Part shown: in pieces, positions 9,149-19,282 of the stretch | Layout of the letters: the number at the start of each line of letters is the position of its first letter | Position numbering within the stretch: position 1 is the first letter of the stretch | Origin: Enterococcus gallinarum NBRC 100675 | GTDB taxonomy: Bacteria > Bacillota > Bacilli > Lactobacillales > Enterococcaceae | DNA: 64,000 bases | Assembly (NCBI RefSeq): GCF_001544275.1 | Contig: NZ_BCQE01000001.1 | Span: 62,001-126,000, forward strand | Reading direction: 5' to 3' | The notes under the pieces: generated by a model | What the model saw: the letters and a program-made list of their open reading frames with translations, nothing else | The model's database searches: none | Told to the model about the DNA's origin: nothing | Position numbers and translations under genes: made by a program

Positions 9149-9550
9149 ATGAAGAAAAGTATTTTACTTGTTTCTCACAGTCAACAACTGACAGACGGAC
9201 TGAAAGCCATGATCGAAGACATGTCGGACAGCGAAACAGTCACTCTTTTTTCATTGGGTGGAACAGCTGAAGGCGAATTAGGGTCTGATCCGACAAAAAT
9301 CGTTGAAGCGGTCAATCAGTCTCCGGATGCCGAACAGATTCTCGTTTTTGCTGATTTGGGTAGTGCCGTACTAAACGCAGAGCTAGCCTATGATATGTTG
9401 GAACCGGAACAGCAAACCCGCTATCACTTGATTGATGCACCGCTTGTAGAAGGTGCTTTTGCCGCAGCAATCACCGCTGGATTCAGTGATGACCTCTCCC
9501 AGATCACAGCAGAAGCCCAAAAAGCAGCTGAGAAAGGATGGAATCAATAA
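9149..9550 (+). CDS. dhaM: dihydroxyacetone kinase phosphotransfer subunit DhaM (EIIA-Man type)
   Basis: A 133-aa single-domain DhaM. It carries phosphate from the PTS (HPr) to ADP bound on DhaL, so that dihydroxyacetone is phosphorylated at the expense of phosphoenolpyruvate. It starts KKSILLVSHSQQLTDGL; the histidine at residue 10 is the expected phosphorylation site. ILVFADLGSAVLNAELAYDML and LIDAPLVEGAFAAAI are typical of the family. The stop overlaps the dhaK start as TAATG, so the two are translationally coupled. Unlike E. coli DhaM there are no fused HPr or EI domains, as expected for Firmicutes. Confidence 0.9.
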   Translation: MKKSILLVSHSQQLTDGLKAMIEDMSDSETVTLFSLGGTAEGELGSDPTKIVEAVNQSPDAEQILVFADLGSAVLNAELAYDMLEPEQQTRYHLIDAPLVEGAFAAAITAGFSDDLSQITAEAQKAAEKGWNQ

Positions 9551-10533
9551 TGAAAAAAATAATCAATGATCCTTCAGCGATCGTCGAAGAAATGCTAGCT
9601 GGTCTAGTTGCCAGCTATCCGCAACTGGTTCATCAAGTCGAAGACTCCCGAGTCGTAGCAAAAAACGCCACCCACGAACAAGTTGGCTTAGTCTCAGGCG
9701 GAGGCAGCGGACACGAACCGGCACACGCTGGGTTTGTTGGTGATGGTATGTTGAGTGCCGCCGTCTTGGGAGACGTCTTCACTTCTCCAACACCAGATCA
9801 GATCCTGACTGGGATCAAAGAAGCCGATCAAGGGCAAGGCGTGCTTTTAATCGTTAAAAACTATACGGGAGATATCCTAAACTTTGAAATGGCCAAAGAT
9901 ATGGCTGAGATGGAAGACATCACTGCTGAAATCGTCGTCGTAGATGATGATATTGCCGTCGAGAACAGTACCTATACTGCTGGAAAACGAGGCGTGGCTG
10001 GAACCATTCTCGTTCATAAAATTTTGGGTGCTGCTGCTCGTCAAGGACGTTCATTAACTGAATTAAAAGAATTAGGTGAAGCATTAGTTCCAACCATCAA
10101 AACTATTGGTGTTGCCTTAAAAGCAGCAACCGTTCCAGAAGTGGGTAAACCTGGTTTTGAATTAGCAGATGATGAAATCGAGTATGGCGTGGGAATCCAT
10201 GGAGAACCTGGTTATCGCCGGGAAAAATTGAAACCATCGAAAGAGCTAGCCAAGGAATTGGTGGACAAAATTTTAGCTGATTATGAACAAACACCGAAAA
10301 AAGTTGGTGTCTTGATCAACGGCATGGGCGGTACACCACTGATGGAACAATTCGTCTTTGCCAACGATGTACAAAAATTGCTCGCAGACAAAGACATTTC
10401 TGTCACATTCCATAAAGTCGGCAACTATATGACCTCTATCGATATGCAAGGTCTATCATTGACCATGATCGATTTCAGTAACAACGATGCGACGGATGCG
10501 CTCAACGAACCTGTTGAAACGATCGCTTGGTAA
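9550..10533 (+). CDS. dhaK: dihydroxyacetone kinase subunit DhaK
   Basis: A 327-aa DhaK, the subunit that binds dihydroxyacetone covalently. Visible motifs are LVSGGGSGHEPAHAGFVGDGM near residue 45 and GVGIHGEPGYRRE, whose histidine forms the hemiaminal with the substrate. I chose ATG at 9550, overlapping the dhaM stop (TAATG); the in-frame ATG at 9538 lies inside dhaM. It works with DhaL (ADP site) and DhaM (PTS phosphate donor). An AAAGGAGG site overlapping its stop serves dhaL, so all three are one operon. Confidence 0.93.
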   Translation: MKKIINDPSAIVEEMLAGLVASYPQLVHQVEDSRVVAKNATHEQVGLVSGGGSGHEPAHAGFVGDGMLSAAVLGDVFTSPTPDQILTGIKEADQGQGVLLIVKNYTGDILNFEMAKDMAEMEDITAEIVVVDDDIAVENSTYTAGKRGVAGTILVHKILGAAARQGRSLTELKELGEALVPTIKTIGVALKAATVPEVGKPGFELADDEIEYGVGIHGEPGYRREKLKPSKELAKELVDKILADYEQTPKKVGVLINGMGGTPLMEQFVFANDVQKLLADKDISVTFHKVGNYMTSIDMQGLSLTMIDFSNNDATDALNEPVETIAW

Positions 10534-10547
10534 AGGAGGAATTTTCA

Positions 10548-11147
10548 ATGCAAATGACAACAGAGATGACCCAACAATGGTTAAATGCATTTACAAAAGC
10601 CATTGAGGAAAATAAAGGCTATTTAAGTGATCTAGATACCCCTATTGGTGACGGCGATCACGGCAACAATATGGCTCGCGGCGTCGCAGCCTATCAAGAA
10701 GCATTTGCAAAACAACAGCCTAAAACAATCACAGACACATTCAAAGTACTCTCGATGGCATTGATCTCTAAAGTTGGTGGTGCTTCAGGTCCACTTTATG
10801 GCTCAGCATTCATGAACATGACCAAAGCTACAAAAGACCTAGAAACAATTGATTCGTATGAACAATTAGGAAGCATCATCGAAGAAGGACTTAATGGGAT
10901 CAAAGCTCGAGGCAAAGCAGAATTCGAAGACAAAACGATGGTCGATGTCTGGCAACCTGTTGCCGCAGCGTTAAAAAACGGCAGTCTGACTAAAGAACAA
11001 ATCGAGGAAGCCAAAGAACATACAAAAGACCTAGTCGCCAAAAAAGGCCGTGCTTCTTATTTAGGCGAGCGGGCAATCGGACATATCGATCCAGGTGCCG
11101 CTTCCAGTGCATTGTTGTTTGAAACGCTTGTTGCAACGATTGGATAA
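10548..11147 (+). CDS. dhaL: dihydroxyacetone kinase ADP-binding subunit DhaL
   Basis: A 199-aa DhaL, an all-helical subunit that holds ADP/ATP as a fixed cofactor. DTPIGDGDHGNNMARG supplies the Mg-coordinating aspartates, and VGGASGPLYGSAFM and GRASYLGERAIGHIDPGAAS form the nucleotide site. ATG at 10548 is preceded by AAAGGAGGAATTTTCA. Order dhaM-dhaK-dhaL; a large hairpin follows. No glycerol dehydrogenase or regulator gene is adjacent. Confidence 0.93.
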   Translation: MQMTTEMTQQWLNAFTKAIEENKGYLSDLDTPIGDGDHGNNMARGVAAYQEAFAKQQPKTITDTFKVLSMALISKVGGASGPLYGSAFMNMTKATKDLETIDSYEQLGSIIEEGLNGIKARGKAEFEDKTMVDVWQPVAAALKNGSLTKEQIEEAKEHTKDLVAKKGRASYLGERAIGHIDPGAASSALLFETLVATIG

Positions 11148-11181
11148 AGATCCTCATCCACTTAGGAAGGGCGATACAAAA

Positions 11182-11244
11182 AACCGAGAGATCTCTTGCG
11201 ATTCTTGAAGACAAACAAGAATCTGTGCTTGAGACCTCTCGGTT
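11182..11244. terminator. long hairpin between dhaL and the acetyltransferase gene
   Basis: AACCGAGAG and CTCTCGGTT close a long imperfect stem with a second inner helix (GATTCTTG/CAAGAATC). The plus-strand side is followed by a T-rich run. It lies between convergent genes and may serve both. Confidence 0.65.
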
Positions 11245-11275
11245 AGTTTATTTTTCTAAGAAATTGTCAACGCCA

Positions 11276-13144
11276 TTATTGCAAAATAGCTTGGGAAACT
11301 AGTGTACAATATTGCAACATGCCATCAGGATTTGGATGGACTCGATCTTCATAAAACCACTCTTCATGCTCATTACTTAAATCGTACCAATCGATCAATG
11401 TCATATTGTCGTATTTAGCAGCCATTTTCTCCAGCATGCTGTTGACCTCATTCTGCCATCTTTGCGTAGGTACCCGCACATTGATCCAATAGACTTTGCG
11501 ATCGCCAATTTCTTTCATCAAATTATCGAATTGAGTTTCTGTAAAGGACCCATTCGTTCCTAGACCGATCAATACTGTATCTCGTAACAAATCTTTTTCT
11601 TTCAACGCTTTGATCAGTTCAGGACTCTCATACAATTGTCGTCCCACATCCCCATCAACGACAGCTTTGGGAAAAATTTCTTGCAAGTCAGCAGTGGCAT
11701 CCAGCATAACAGAATCACCAAAAGCGGTAATTTCCAGCTCTTCGGCCTTCTTCACCTGGGCTTCTGTCAACCCATATTTTTCCATTACTGATTTTTCGGC
11801 TTCCGTTGCCTTTGAAGAATTGTCTCCTGTACTTTCTGTATCCGAGCCATTCGCATTTTTTTGTGTCTGTTCAGCCGCTTTTTTATTGGCAGCAATATTT
11901 TCTTTTAACTGCTGCTGTTGCGCATCTACATAGTTCACCGGAGCGGTAGCTATTCCATAAAGAGCAACTAAGGAAACAAGCAGTCCTGGAAGCAGCCAAG
12001 GTTTTTGGCGACTGATCACTGGCTTACTGAACCAATTGCGCACCGTACGGAAAGTATCTTTGTAGTGAAATTTCCGCAACGGATTTTCGATAAATCGATA
12101 GGACAATTCACTGATCAAGAGAATCAATACAATCTCAATCAATGTATGCAGAAGAACATTCTCGCCAACATTCCCAATCTTTGCTTCATAAAAAATCATC
12201 ACAGGGAACTGATACAAATAAATCCCATAACTCCGCTTGCCGATGTAACTGAATAACGGATTTGTCAGCCAACGGTTCAGACTAGCTCCAGGATGGGCAG
12301 TGACCGCCACCAAGATCGTACAAAGCAAGCTGACTAGCAGCATTCCTCCGTAATAAACAAAGGAAAGATGATCATCTAGCACAAAAAATGTTATCACTAA
12401 ACCAATAAAAGAAAGACCACCAGCTAGGTTCAATACCCGCTTCGCTTTCTTCGGAATTTCTTTTTTTAGATGGGTGCTAGGCCAAATGAAAGCCAACGCA
12501 CTTCCCATCCAAATCGAAAACAAACGCGTGTCGGTACCATAATAAACTCGAGTAGGGTCTGCCCCTGGTGAATACCAGATCGCTAATAAAAGAGCCGAAA
12601 GTAACGAGCAGCCGATCACGATTTTAAAAATCGTCCCACGATTTTTGACTAACTTCATCAATAAAATAAAGAGTAACGGCCAAATCAAATAATTCTGCCC
12701 TTCAACAGCCAAAGACCATAGATGCGTAAAGGGAGATTCATTGCCGAATCGGTCAAAATAAGAAAGACCGTGATTGATCTGCCACCAGTTGTTGACATAC
12801 AAGAGACTGCTGACGACGACTCCCCGCAGATTGTTCAGTAAATTCCGCTGGAATAATGTAATGTAGGCAGCAGACAGAAGCAGCATCACCACCATGCCAG
12901 GATACAGTCGTTTCATCCGGCGGACATAAAAATCTTTGACAGCAATACGACCGTTCTGGTCCCACTCCTGTCGAAGCAAATCGGTGATCAAATAACCAGA
13001 AACTACAAAAAAAACAGGAACTCCTAAATACCCGCCTCGCATTTGAGTAGGTAATAAATGATATAAGATAACGCCGATCACGGCTAATGTACGGATACCG
13101 TCGAAACCAGTGATATAGCGGCTTGTTTTTAACCGTTTGTTCAT
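11276..13144 (-). CDS. OatA-like O-acetyltransferase (acyltransferase-3 plus SGNH domain)
   Basis: A 622-aa membrane protein. Residues about 5-370 form an acyltransferase-3 domain with ten or so TM helices (start RYITGFDGIRTLAVIGVILYHL; catalytic-region motif PFTHLWSLAVEGQNYLIWPLL). A Gln/Ala-rich linker then leads to an extracytoplasmic SGNH domain: AFGDSVMLD (Ser), IGLGTNG (Asn) and EDRVHPNPDG (Asp/His). This layout is that of OatA, which O-acetylates muramic acid in peptidoglycan and gives lysozyme resistance; the substrate is inferred. I prefer ATG at 13144. A TTG at 13198 would add 18 residues without a clear ribosome site. Confidence 0.8.
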   Translation of the reverse strand: MNKRLKTSRYITGFDGIRTLAVIGVILYHLLPTQMRGGYLGVPVFFVVSGYLITDLLRQEWDQNGRIAVKDFYVRRMKRLYPGMVVMLLLSAAYITLFQRNLLNNLRGVVVSSLLYVNNWWQINHGLSYFDRFGNESPFTHLWSLAVEGQNYLIWPLLFILLMKLVKNRGTIFKIVIGCSLLSALLLAIWYSPGADPTRVYYGTDTRLFSIWMGSALAFIWPSTHLKKEIPKKAKRVLNLAGGLSFIGLVITFFVLDDHLSFVYYGGMLLVSLLCTILVAVTAHPGASLNRWLTNPLFSYIGKRSYGIYLYQFPVMIFYEAKIGNVGENVLLHTLIEIVLILLISELSYRFIENPLRKFHYKDTFRTVRNWFSKPVISRQKPWLLPGLLVSLVALYGIATAPVNYVDAQQQQLKENIAANKKAAEQTQKNANGSDTESTGDNSSKATEAEKSVMEKYGLTEAQVKKAEELEITAFGDSVMLDATADLQEIFPKAVVDGDVGRQLYESPELIKALKEKDLLRDTVLIGLGTNGSFTETQFDNLMKEIGDRKVYWINVRVPTQRWQNEVNSMLEKMAAKYDNMTLIDWYDLSNEHEEWFYEDRVHPNPDGMLQYCTLVSQAILQ

Positions 13145-13312
13145 TCTCCAACCACTTTTCTTTTTTTTGATCAACTGTTTTTCGTAAGAAACAGTCAATG
13201 TGGAACCATTAAAAAATAATGACCCATTTCTTCATAATTTACCAGATAAAGCAACAAGAAAGCTAGCAAGAATACTCTATTTTCTAAAAAAATTAATTTT
13301 TACAAAAAGAAA

Positions 13313-13337
13313 AAAGCATTTCATCACGAAACGCTTT
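13313..13337 (-). terminator. terminator after the YitT gene
   Basis: AAAGCGTTTC/GAAATGCTTT hairpin with a 5-nt loop followed on the minus strand by a T run. It lies 14 bp beyond the stop codon. Confidence 0.7.
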
Positions 13338-13350
13338 GATCCAAGCTCTC

Positions 13351-14235
13351 CTATAATTCTTCTTCATAAAAACGACCCAATATTTGTACATTTTCAGCAA
13401 TACTGACAAATGCCTTGGGATCTGCTTCTTTCATGGCAGAACGTAACATCGGCAACTCGAAGCGGGTAACGACAGTCAATAACACTGTCTGTTTATCATG
13501 CTTGTAGGCTCCTTCTGCTTCATTGATGATCGTAATTCCTCGGCGCAGACTTTTCTGGATCGTATGGATGACTTCTTCAGGACTTCTCGTAATAATCGTT
13601 ACCTGCATTTTCTTTTGCTTGGTAAAAACAGCATCGGTGACTTTACCGCTGACAAAAATCGCAATGGCACTATATAGCGCATACTGCCAGCCGAACAGGA
13701 TGCCCGCAGCAAACATGATGGCAATATTGAAAAAAATCGAGATGGATCCGATGGTTTTCCCTGTACGTTTCCGGATCGCGATACTTACAAAATCGAGGCC
13801 GCCAGAGGAAAGTCCGCTTTTTAGCGCATAACCAATACCGGCTCCGTTGATGGCTCCCCCAAAAATCCCGCAGATCATCGGATCTGTCGTCAGTGTTTCT
13901 TCTGGAAGGATCTGTACGAACAAAGATGTTAGGACTACAGTAATTCCTGTGAAAATCGTAAATTTATGACCAATCTTGAACCAGCCGAGAAAGAAAAGCG
14001 GAATATTCAGCAACAATAGGGCGACTGAGACAGGGATGTAGAATCCGAGCCAATCCGTGGAAACGGTGGTCAAAATTTGAGCAATCCCTGTGATCCCGCT
14101 AGAATAGATTTTGCCGGGTTGATAAAAAAAATTGACTGCGATCGCCGATAAAATGGCATAGACAATCGAAAACGATAATTTGTTGGCATAATCAGGGTGT
14201 GGCAGCCATTTAAAGAGGGTATTCATTTCATTCAA
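13351..14235 (-). CDS. YitT family membrane protein (DUF161 plus DUF2179)
   Basis: A 294-aa protein with five to six TM helices in residues about 20-190 (SIVYAILSAIAVNFFYQPGKIYSSGITGIAQIL start; repeated glycine-rich helices with GGAINGAGIGYALKSGLSSGGLDFV) and a C-terminal soluble DUF2179 domain (VTIITRSPEEVIHTIQKSLRRGITIINEAEGAY). This is the common YitT arrangement in Firmicutes. The transport role, if any, is unknown. A second, shorter YitT-like protein without the soluble domain lies at 29078-29686. Confidence 0.85.
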   Translation of the reverse strand: MNEMNTLFKWLPHPDYANKLSFSIVYAILSAIAVNFFYQPGKIYSSGITGIAQILTTVSTDWLGFYIPVSVALLLLNIPLFFLGWFKIGHKFTIFTGITVVLTSLFVQILPEETLTTDPMICGIFGGAINGAGIGYALKSGLSSGGLDFVSIAIRKRTGKTIGSISIFFNIAIMFAAGILFGWQYALYSAIAIFVSGKVTDAVFTKQKKMQVTIITRSPEEVIHTIQKSLRRGITIINEAEGAYKHDKQTVLLTVVTRFELPMLRSAMKEADPKAFVSIAENVQILGRFYEEEL

Positions 14236-14391
14236 GAGCCTCGCTTTGTTGATTTGCTCTTATTATACTTCAGATAGTAAAAAAAGAAACGAACAATGAA
14301 AGAAATAGACAAATTCTCATGGAATTTTCTTAATCGTCTATTTTCATTCATCATTCGCACGTTTATTACTTACTTATTACTTACGTTTTAC

Positions 14392-16164
14392 TTAATCTTC
14401 TTCAACTGTCGTGACATCAATATTCAATTCAAACAATTGCAGAGGAGCAACTTTGCTTGGCGCTTGTGACATTGGATCGGCTGCTTTCCCGTTTTTAGGG
14501 AACGCGATCACTTCACGAATATTTTCTTCGCCAGCCAGCAACATCACTAGACGATCCAAACCTAATGCGATTCCGCCATGTGGTGGGAACCCATAGTCCA
14601 ATGCCGTCAACAAGAAACCAAATTGCTCTTCCATTTCACGCCGAGAAAAACCAAGGGTTTCAAACATTTGTTCTTGAACATCCCGCTGATGGATCCGGAG
14701 AGACCCACCGCCAAGCTCGTAACCGTTCAAGACGATATCATAAGCTTCCGCATACACTTTTGCAGGATCAGTTGCCAACAATGGTACATCTTTTTCTTTA
14801 GGCATCGTAAATGGATGGTGAGCAGAGACATAGCGGCCAGCTTCTGCATCGTATTCAAATTGTGGCCAATCTGTTACCCATAAGAAATTGAACTTGCTTT
14901 CATCGATCAAGCCTAATTCTTTTCCTAACTTGCTGCGGATTGCTCCTAAAGCCGCCGAAACGATCTCAAACTTATCCGCACCAAACATTAGGATATCGCC
15001 CACTTCTGCATTCGTAGCAGCAATGATCGATGCTGCAGCGTCAGTCAAGAATTTTGCGATTGGTCCTTTTAAGCCATCTTCTTCTACTTTGACCCATGCT
15101 AACCCTTTCGCACCAAACTGTCCTGCGTAATGTCCCAAATTATCCATATCTTTTCGGGAATATTTATCCGCAGCACCTTTCGCATTCAATGCTTTCACCA
15201 CACCGCCATTTTCAAGCGCCATTTGGAAAACTTTGAAATCAACATCTTTAACAGTTTCGGACAAATCAATCAATTCCATATCAAACCGAGTGTCTGGCTT
15301 GTCGCTGCCATAACGTGCCATGGCATCATCGTAAGTCATTCGCGGAAACGGCGTAGTTACTTCTAGCCCTTTGACTTCACGCATGACATTGACTAACAGT
15401 TCCTCCGTGTAAGCTTGGATCTCTTCTGCCGTCAAAAAGGTTGTTTCAATATCGACTTGGGTAAATTCAGGCTGACGGTCTCCCCGCAAGTCTTCATCCC
15501 GGAAGCAACGGACAATTTGATAGTAACGATCGAATCCAGCACCCATCAATAATTGTTTGAAAATTTGTGGCGATTGTGGCAATGCATAAAAATGACCAGG
15601 GTAAACCCGGGAAGGAACGAGATAATCTCTGGCGCCTTCTGGTGTTGATTTCGCTAAATAAGGGGTTTCGATATCTAGAAAGTCATTGGTATCCAAGAAA
15701 TGACGAATCACTTGTGTCGTTTTTGCCCGCATCATGATATTCTTAGTCATTTTGGGACGGCGTAAATCCAAATAACGATATTTCAACCGCGTTTCGTCTC
15801 CTACGATTTGATCATCTTCAATTGAAAATGCAGGTGTTTTGGCTGTATTCAAAATAGTGATCTCGCTGACCATCACTTCATAGTGCCCGGTTTTCATCTT
15901 AGGATTGATTGCTTCTGGTGCCCGATTGATGACTTGACCTGTCACTTCTAGCACATACTCGCTGCGGCAAGTATCTGCAATCGCCCATGCTTCTTTGGAT
16001 ACTTCCGGATTAAAGACAACTTGCACGATCCCTTCTCTGTCCCGCAAATCAATGAAAATCACTCCGCCTAAGTCACGACGTTTTTGGACCCAGCCTTTTA
16101 AAGTAACGGTTTGATCTAAATGGGCTTCTGAGACGCGCCCACAATATACTGTACGTTTGCTCAT
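14392..16164 (-). CDS. aspS: aspartyl-tRNA synthetase
   Basis: A 590-aa bacterial-type class II AspRS. N-terminal OB-fold anticodon domain ([32 protein letters not shown]); motif 2 region [30 protein letters not shown] insertion domain (about residues 290-420); motif 3 [28 protein letters not shown]. It charges tRNA-Asp. The start overlaps the hisS stop by 4 bp, so the two form an operon controlled by the T-box upstream of hisS. Full length. Confidence 0.97.
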   Translation of the reverse strand: MSKRTVYCGRVSEAHLDQTVTLKGWVQKRRDLGGVIFIDLRDREGIVQVVFNPEVSKEAWAIADTCRSEYVLEVTGQVINRAPEAINPKMKTGHYEVMVSEITILNTAKTPAFSIEDDQIVGDETRLKYRYLDLRRPKMTKNIMMRAKTTQVIRHFLDTNDFLDIETPYLAKSTPEGARDYLVPSRVYPGHFYALPQSPQIFKQLLMGAGFDRYYQIVRCFRDEDLRGDRQPEFTQVDIETTFLTAEEIQAYTEELLVNVMREVKGLEVTTPFPRMTYDDAMARYGSDKPDTRFDMELIDLSETVKDVDFKVFQMALENGGVVKALNAKGAADKYSRKDMDNLGHYAGQFGAKGLAWVKVEEDGLKGPIAKFLTDAAASIIAATNAEVGDILMFGADKFEIVSAALGAIRSKLGKELGLIDESKFNFLWVTDWPQFEYDAEAGRYVSAHHPFTMPKEKDVPLLATDPAKVYAEAYDIVLNGYELGGGSLRIHQRDVQEQMFETLGFSRREMEEQFGFLLTALDYGFPPHGGIALGLDRLVMLLAGEENIREVIAFPKNGKAADPMSQAPSKVAPLQLFELNIDVTTVEED

Positions 16165-17474
16165 TCTTCTTCTCCTTGCTTGATTAAGATTGTAGTCATT
16201 TCATCATAGATTTCATCAAAATGATCATATAGATCGGCTAGCTTGAATTGTTTCTCGATCCGACTTGCCATCGATTTGATGTTGATCACTTGTTCAGCTA
16301 ATTCATTTTCACCTAGGGTCAGCACCAAACGCGCCCCTTGCTTATCTGCCGATTTGAATTGCGCTTTTGCTTTCCGATTCATAAAATCACGATCTGCAGA
16401 AAAGCCAAAATTACGGATCGCCTGAACGACTTTCAATGCTTCCAAATTGGTTGCTTCTCCTAGACCAACAACATAAGCATCTAATTCATTCAATGCTGGA
16501 ATAACGACTTCTTCTGCCTCCATTGTGATCAATAGACGTTCTAAGCCCATCGCAAAACCGAAACCTGGCGTTTGTGGGCCGCCTAATTCTTCGACCAGAT
16601 GGTCATAGCGTCCACCCGCACAGATCGTAGCTTGCGCCCCCATTTTTGGCGCTTCACTCATAATCTCAAAAATAGTATGGGTATAATAATCCAATCCCCG
16701 GACCATATTTGAATCGATCTCATAAGGAATGTCCAAAGCATCCAACATCGTGATGACTGTTTCAAAATGGGCTTTAGCTTCTGGACTCAAATAGTCCAAG
16801 ATCGAAGGAGCATCCGCAACGAACTGTTGATCTCGTTTGTCTTTGCTATCTAAAACCCGCAGTGGATTCTCATGCAGGCGGCGTTTTGAATCGTCGCTCA
16901 ATTCTGCTTCATGAGGCGATAAATAATCAATCAGTGCTTGGCGATAATTCTTACGCGTTTCTTTATCCCCTAAAGAGTTGATCACTAGTCGAAGTTGACT
17001 TAGCCCTAATTGTTTAAAGAAATCCATCGCCATCGCCATCGTTTCAACATCTGTCGCAGGATTTGCGGAACCAAATGCTTCTACACCGATTTGATGGAAT
17101 TGACGTAAGCGACCTTTTTGCGGCCGTTCATAACGGAACATCGGTCCAACATAAAAGACTTTGTAAGGCTTGTTGTACTCTGGTCCGAAAAGTTTATTTT
17201 CAACATAAGAACGAGCAATCGGCGCTGTGCCTTCCGGACGCAATGTCACATGGCGCTCTCCTTTGTCATAGAAATCGTACATTTCTTTTGAAACGATGTC
17301 GGTTGTATCGCCAACGCTTCTAGCAATCACTTCAAAGTGTTCAAAAATCGGTGTGCGGATCTCATTGTACTGGTAGTCACGAAAAACCAAACGGGCTGTT
17401 TCTTCAACAAACTGCCATTTTTCGGATTCTCCTGGTAAAATATCATTGGTGCCTTTTGGACGTTGATAACTCAT
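16161..17474 (-). CDS. hisS: histidyl-tRNA synthetase
   Basis: A 437-aa class II HisRS. It begins [16 protein letters not shown] (motif KGTNDI), with motif 2 [28 protein letters not shown], the histidine-specific loops [12 protein letters not shown] and [14 protein letters not shown], motif 3 [12 protein letters not shown] and a C-terminal anticodon-binding domain. GGAGGATGAAAACAG precedes the ATG. First gene of hisS-aspS. The distance from the T-box terminator to the start codon is unusually long because of tandem repeats at 17576-17895. Confidence 0.97.
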   Translation of the reverse strand: MSYQRPKGTNDILPGESEKWQFVEETARLVFRDYQYNEIRTPIFEHFEVIARSVGDTTDIVSKEMYDFYDKGERHVTLRPEGTAPIARSYVENKLFGPEYNKPYKVFYVGPMFRYERPQKGRLRQFHQIGVEAFGSANPATDVETMAMAMDFFKQLGLSQLRLVINSLGDKETRKNYRQALIDYLSPHEAELSDDSKRRLHENPLRVLDSKDKRDQQFVADAPSILDYLSPEAKAHFETVITMLDALDIPYEIDSNMVRGLDYYTHTIFEIMSEAPKMGAQATICAGGRYDHLVEELGGPQTPGFGFAMGLERLLITMEAEEVVIPALNELDAYVVGLGEATNLEALKVVQAIRNFGFSADRDFMNRKAKAQFKSADKQGARLVLTLGENELAEQVINIKSMASRIEKQFKLADLYDHFDEIYDEMTTILIKQGEEE

Positions 17475-17575
17475 CTGTTTTCATCCTCCTATTGTGGGTA
17501 TCTTCGATCGATCAAAAACGATCGTATGTATTCATTACAACTATACTGATTTGATTCATTGTGGGAAACGATTTT

Positions 17576-17895
17576 CTGTTTATCATCTGCTCTTCTACTC
17601 TGCGCTTCGCCTGCAGTCACTTCTAAGCTAGCGCTAAGAAGGACTTGCATGGACTTCGACCAGTCGCAGTGATTCGGAAGGTGGTGACTACGTTCCCTCC
17701 GGTCGCCTAGTACTGTTCATCATCTGCTCGTCTACTCTGCATTACGCCTACAGTCGCTTCTAAGCTGTCGCTAAGAAGGACTTGCATGGTCTTCGACCAA
17801 TCGCAGTGATTCGGAAAGCGGTGACTACGCTCCCTTTGGTCGCCTACTACTGTTCATCATCTGCTCTGGTCTTCGACCAGTCGCAGTGATTCACA
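17576..17895 (-). repeat. 137-bp tandem repeat in the hisS leader (two full copies and one partial)
   Basis: Copies start at 17576, 17713 and 17850 (each begins CTGTTYATCATCTGCTC on the plus strand), an exact 137-bp period. The third copy has lost its middle: it jumps from CATCTGCTC to TGGTCTTCGACCAGTCGCAG. Within each unit are the near-palindrome CTTCTAAGCTNNCGCTAAGAAG and a GGTCTTCGACC-type hairpin. The array lies between the T-box terminator and the hisS ribosome site, so it should be in the mRNA leader. It is more GC-rich than its surroundings. The stretch has no open reading frame that I would call a gene. Confidence 0.9.
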
Positions 17896-17897
17896 GC

Positions 17898-18120
17898 AAA
17901 AAACTCGCCCTTGTTTTCTACACAAGGGCGAGTTATTACACGCGGTACCACCTAAAATTCGAGAACTTTCATTCTCCTTTCGATTAACGCTCGTTCACGG
18001 AACAGCTTTTCTTCTGTTCATCTCCAGATTGTCTTTCCGGCATTTGTCCTAAACTGCTTGCAGCCATGGCAGTTTTCTCTTTGAAGGTCCAAAATGACGT
18101 ACTCGATCTTTCACAGATTT
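17898..18120 (-). promoter_or_regulatory. T-box riboswitch leader of hisS-aspS
   Basis: On the minus strand the canonical T-box AGGTGGTACCGCG lies at 17953-17941, followed by an intrinsic terminator (13-bp arms AACTCGCCCTTGT / ACAAGGGCGAGTT, 17902-17934) with a T run. Upstream is a stem I candidate: AAACTGC/GCAGTTT helix whose loop holds GGCTGCAAGC, and an AGTA element near 18102. Uncharged tRNA should bind stem I and the T-box and favour readthrough. I could not fix the specifier codon with confidence; GAC (Asp) triplets occur in plausible places, a His codon is less clear. A TTGACA lies at 18158-18163 (minus) with only a poor -10. Confidence 0.9.
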
Positions 18121-18255
18121 TTGATATTATCTATAAACTACAAGAATCCTTTGGAAATGTCAAGCTGTTTCATAGGCTTTTTCAATACTTATGAATATCG
18201 TTTTTCAAGTTTTTCCTTTACACTAAAAGAAGAGATTAGAAGGAGGAATTGCTTT

Positions 18256-19200
18256 ATGACAGATGTTCAAATCGGCAAATCACAAGTCTATGTACGCTCC
18301 CTTGGCTTAGGTGCAAATGCCATCGGCGGCCACAATTTGTTTCCAAACTTAGATGAAGAAGAAGGCAAGGAAATTGTGCGGACGGCGCTGCGCAATGGGA
18401 TCAATTTGATTGATACTGCCTATATTTACGGTGAAGGTCGTTCAGAAGAACTGATCGGTGATGTCTTGCAAGAAGAGGCGTTCGATCGCAATCAAGTTAT
18501 CATTGCCACCAAAGCAGCTCATCGACCAGAAGAACCAAACAAAAAAGATAATTCGCCAGAATTCCTGACCCAAGCCGTTGAAGAAGCTTTAATACGCTTA
18601 AAAACCAACTATCTGGATATATTTTATATTCATTTTCCAGATGAAACCACCCCTAAAGATGAAGCGATTCGCGCATTGCATCAACTGAAAGAAGCTGGCA
18701 AAATCCGTGCGATCGGTGTCTCCAACTTCACACTTGAACAATTAAAAGAAGCCAATGCTGAAGGGTACGTCGATGTTGTGGAAGATGAGTACAGTTTGAT
18801 CCATCGCCAAGCTGAATCAGAGCTTTTCCCTTATTTAGCTGAACATTCAATCAGTTTTGTTCCATACTTTCCACTAGCATCTGGGTTGTTGACTGGAAAG
18901 TACACACAAGAAACGACCTTTGCAAAAGACGATATCCGTAGTAAAAAGCCGGACTTTCAAGGTGATCGCTTTAAAAAAATCGTGTCGGCTGTCGACCAAT
19001 TGCAACCAATCGCTGCCTCTTATGATGCAACGATCCCCCAACTTGTGTTGGCTTGGTACATGAAAAATCCAGCAGTTGCAGCAGTTATTCCTGGTGCAAA
19101 ACAAGCCAGTCAAGTTGCTGACAACGCGCAAGCATTGGATATCCATTTATCCGCAACCGATTATCAAGCGATTGATCAACTGTTTGCTGAATTTAAATAG
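18256..19200 (+). CDS. aldo/keto reductase
   Basis: A 314-aa NADPH-dependent aldo/keto reductase with the (beta/alpha)8 barrel. The catalytic tetrad is visible: Asp/Tyr in LIDTAYIYGEGRSEELIG, Lys in IIATKAAHR, His in YLDIFYIHFPDE. Also GKIRAIGVSNFTLEQL and the cofactor-site helix VAAVIPGAKQASQVADN. It resembles YhdN/YdhF-type enzymes; the substrate is not predictable. ATG at 18256 is preceded by AAGGAGGAATTGCTTT. The apparent upstream extension overlaps the T-box leader on the opposite strand and is not part of the gene. Confidence 0.9.
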   Translation: MTDVQIGKSQVYVRSLGLGANAIGGHNLFPNLDEEEGKEIVRTALRNGINLIDTAYIYGEGRSEELIGDVLQEEAFDRNQVIIATKAAHRPEEPNKKDNSPEFLTQAVEEALIRLKTNYLDIFYIHFPDETTPKDEAIRALHQLKEAGKIRAIGVSNFTLEQLKEANAEGYVDVVEDEYSLIHRQAESELFPYLAEHSISFVPYFPLASGLLTGKYTQETTFAKDDIRSKKPDFQGDRFKKIVSAVDQLQPIAASYDATIPQLVLAWYMKNPAVAAVIPGAKQASQVADNAQALDIHLSATDYQAIDQLFAEFK

Positions 19201-19205
19201 TCCCG

Positions 19206-19239
19206 AAACAAGAGAAGGCACTTTGCATTTCTCTTGTTT
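19206..19239 (+). terminator. terminator after the aldo/keto reductase gene
   Basis: AAACAAGAGAA / TTCTCTTGTTT, 11-bp perfect arms with a 12-nt loop, 5 bp beyond the stop. Confidence 0.75.
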
Positions 19240-19282
19240 TGTATTATGCTGATGAAAACAGTTATGAAAAGGAGCAAACCCG

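Noticed and set aside
13351-14235. Recent duplication linking the two YitT-like genes (13351 and 29078)
   Set aside because: They share only the fold pattern; residues and length differ widely, so they are old paralogs and not a local duplication.
17576-17895. Insertion sequence or MITE in the hisS leader
   Set aside because: No transposase, no terminal inverted repeats and no target duplication; the pattern is a simple tandem array.
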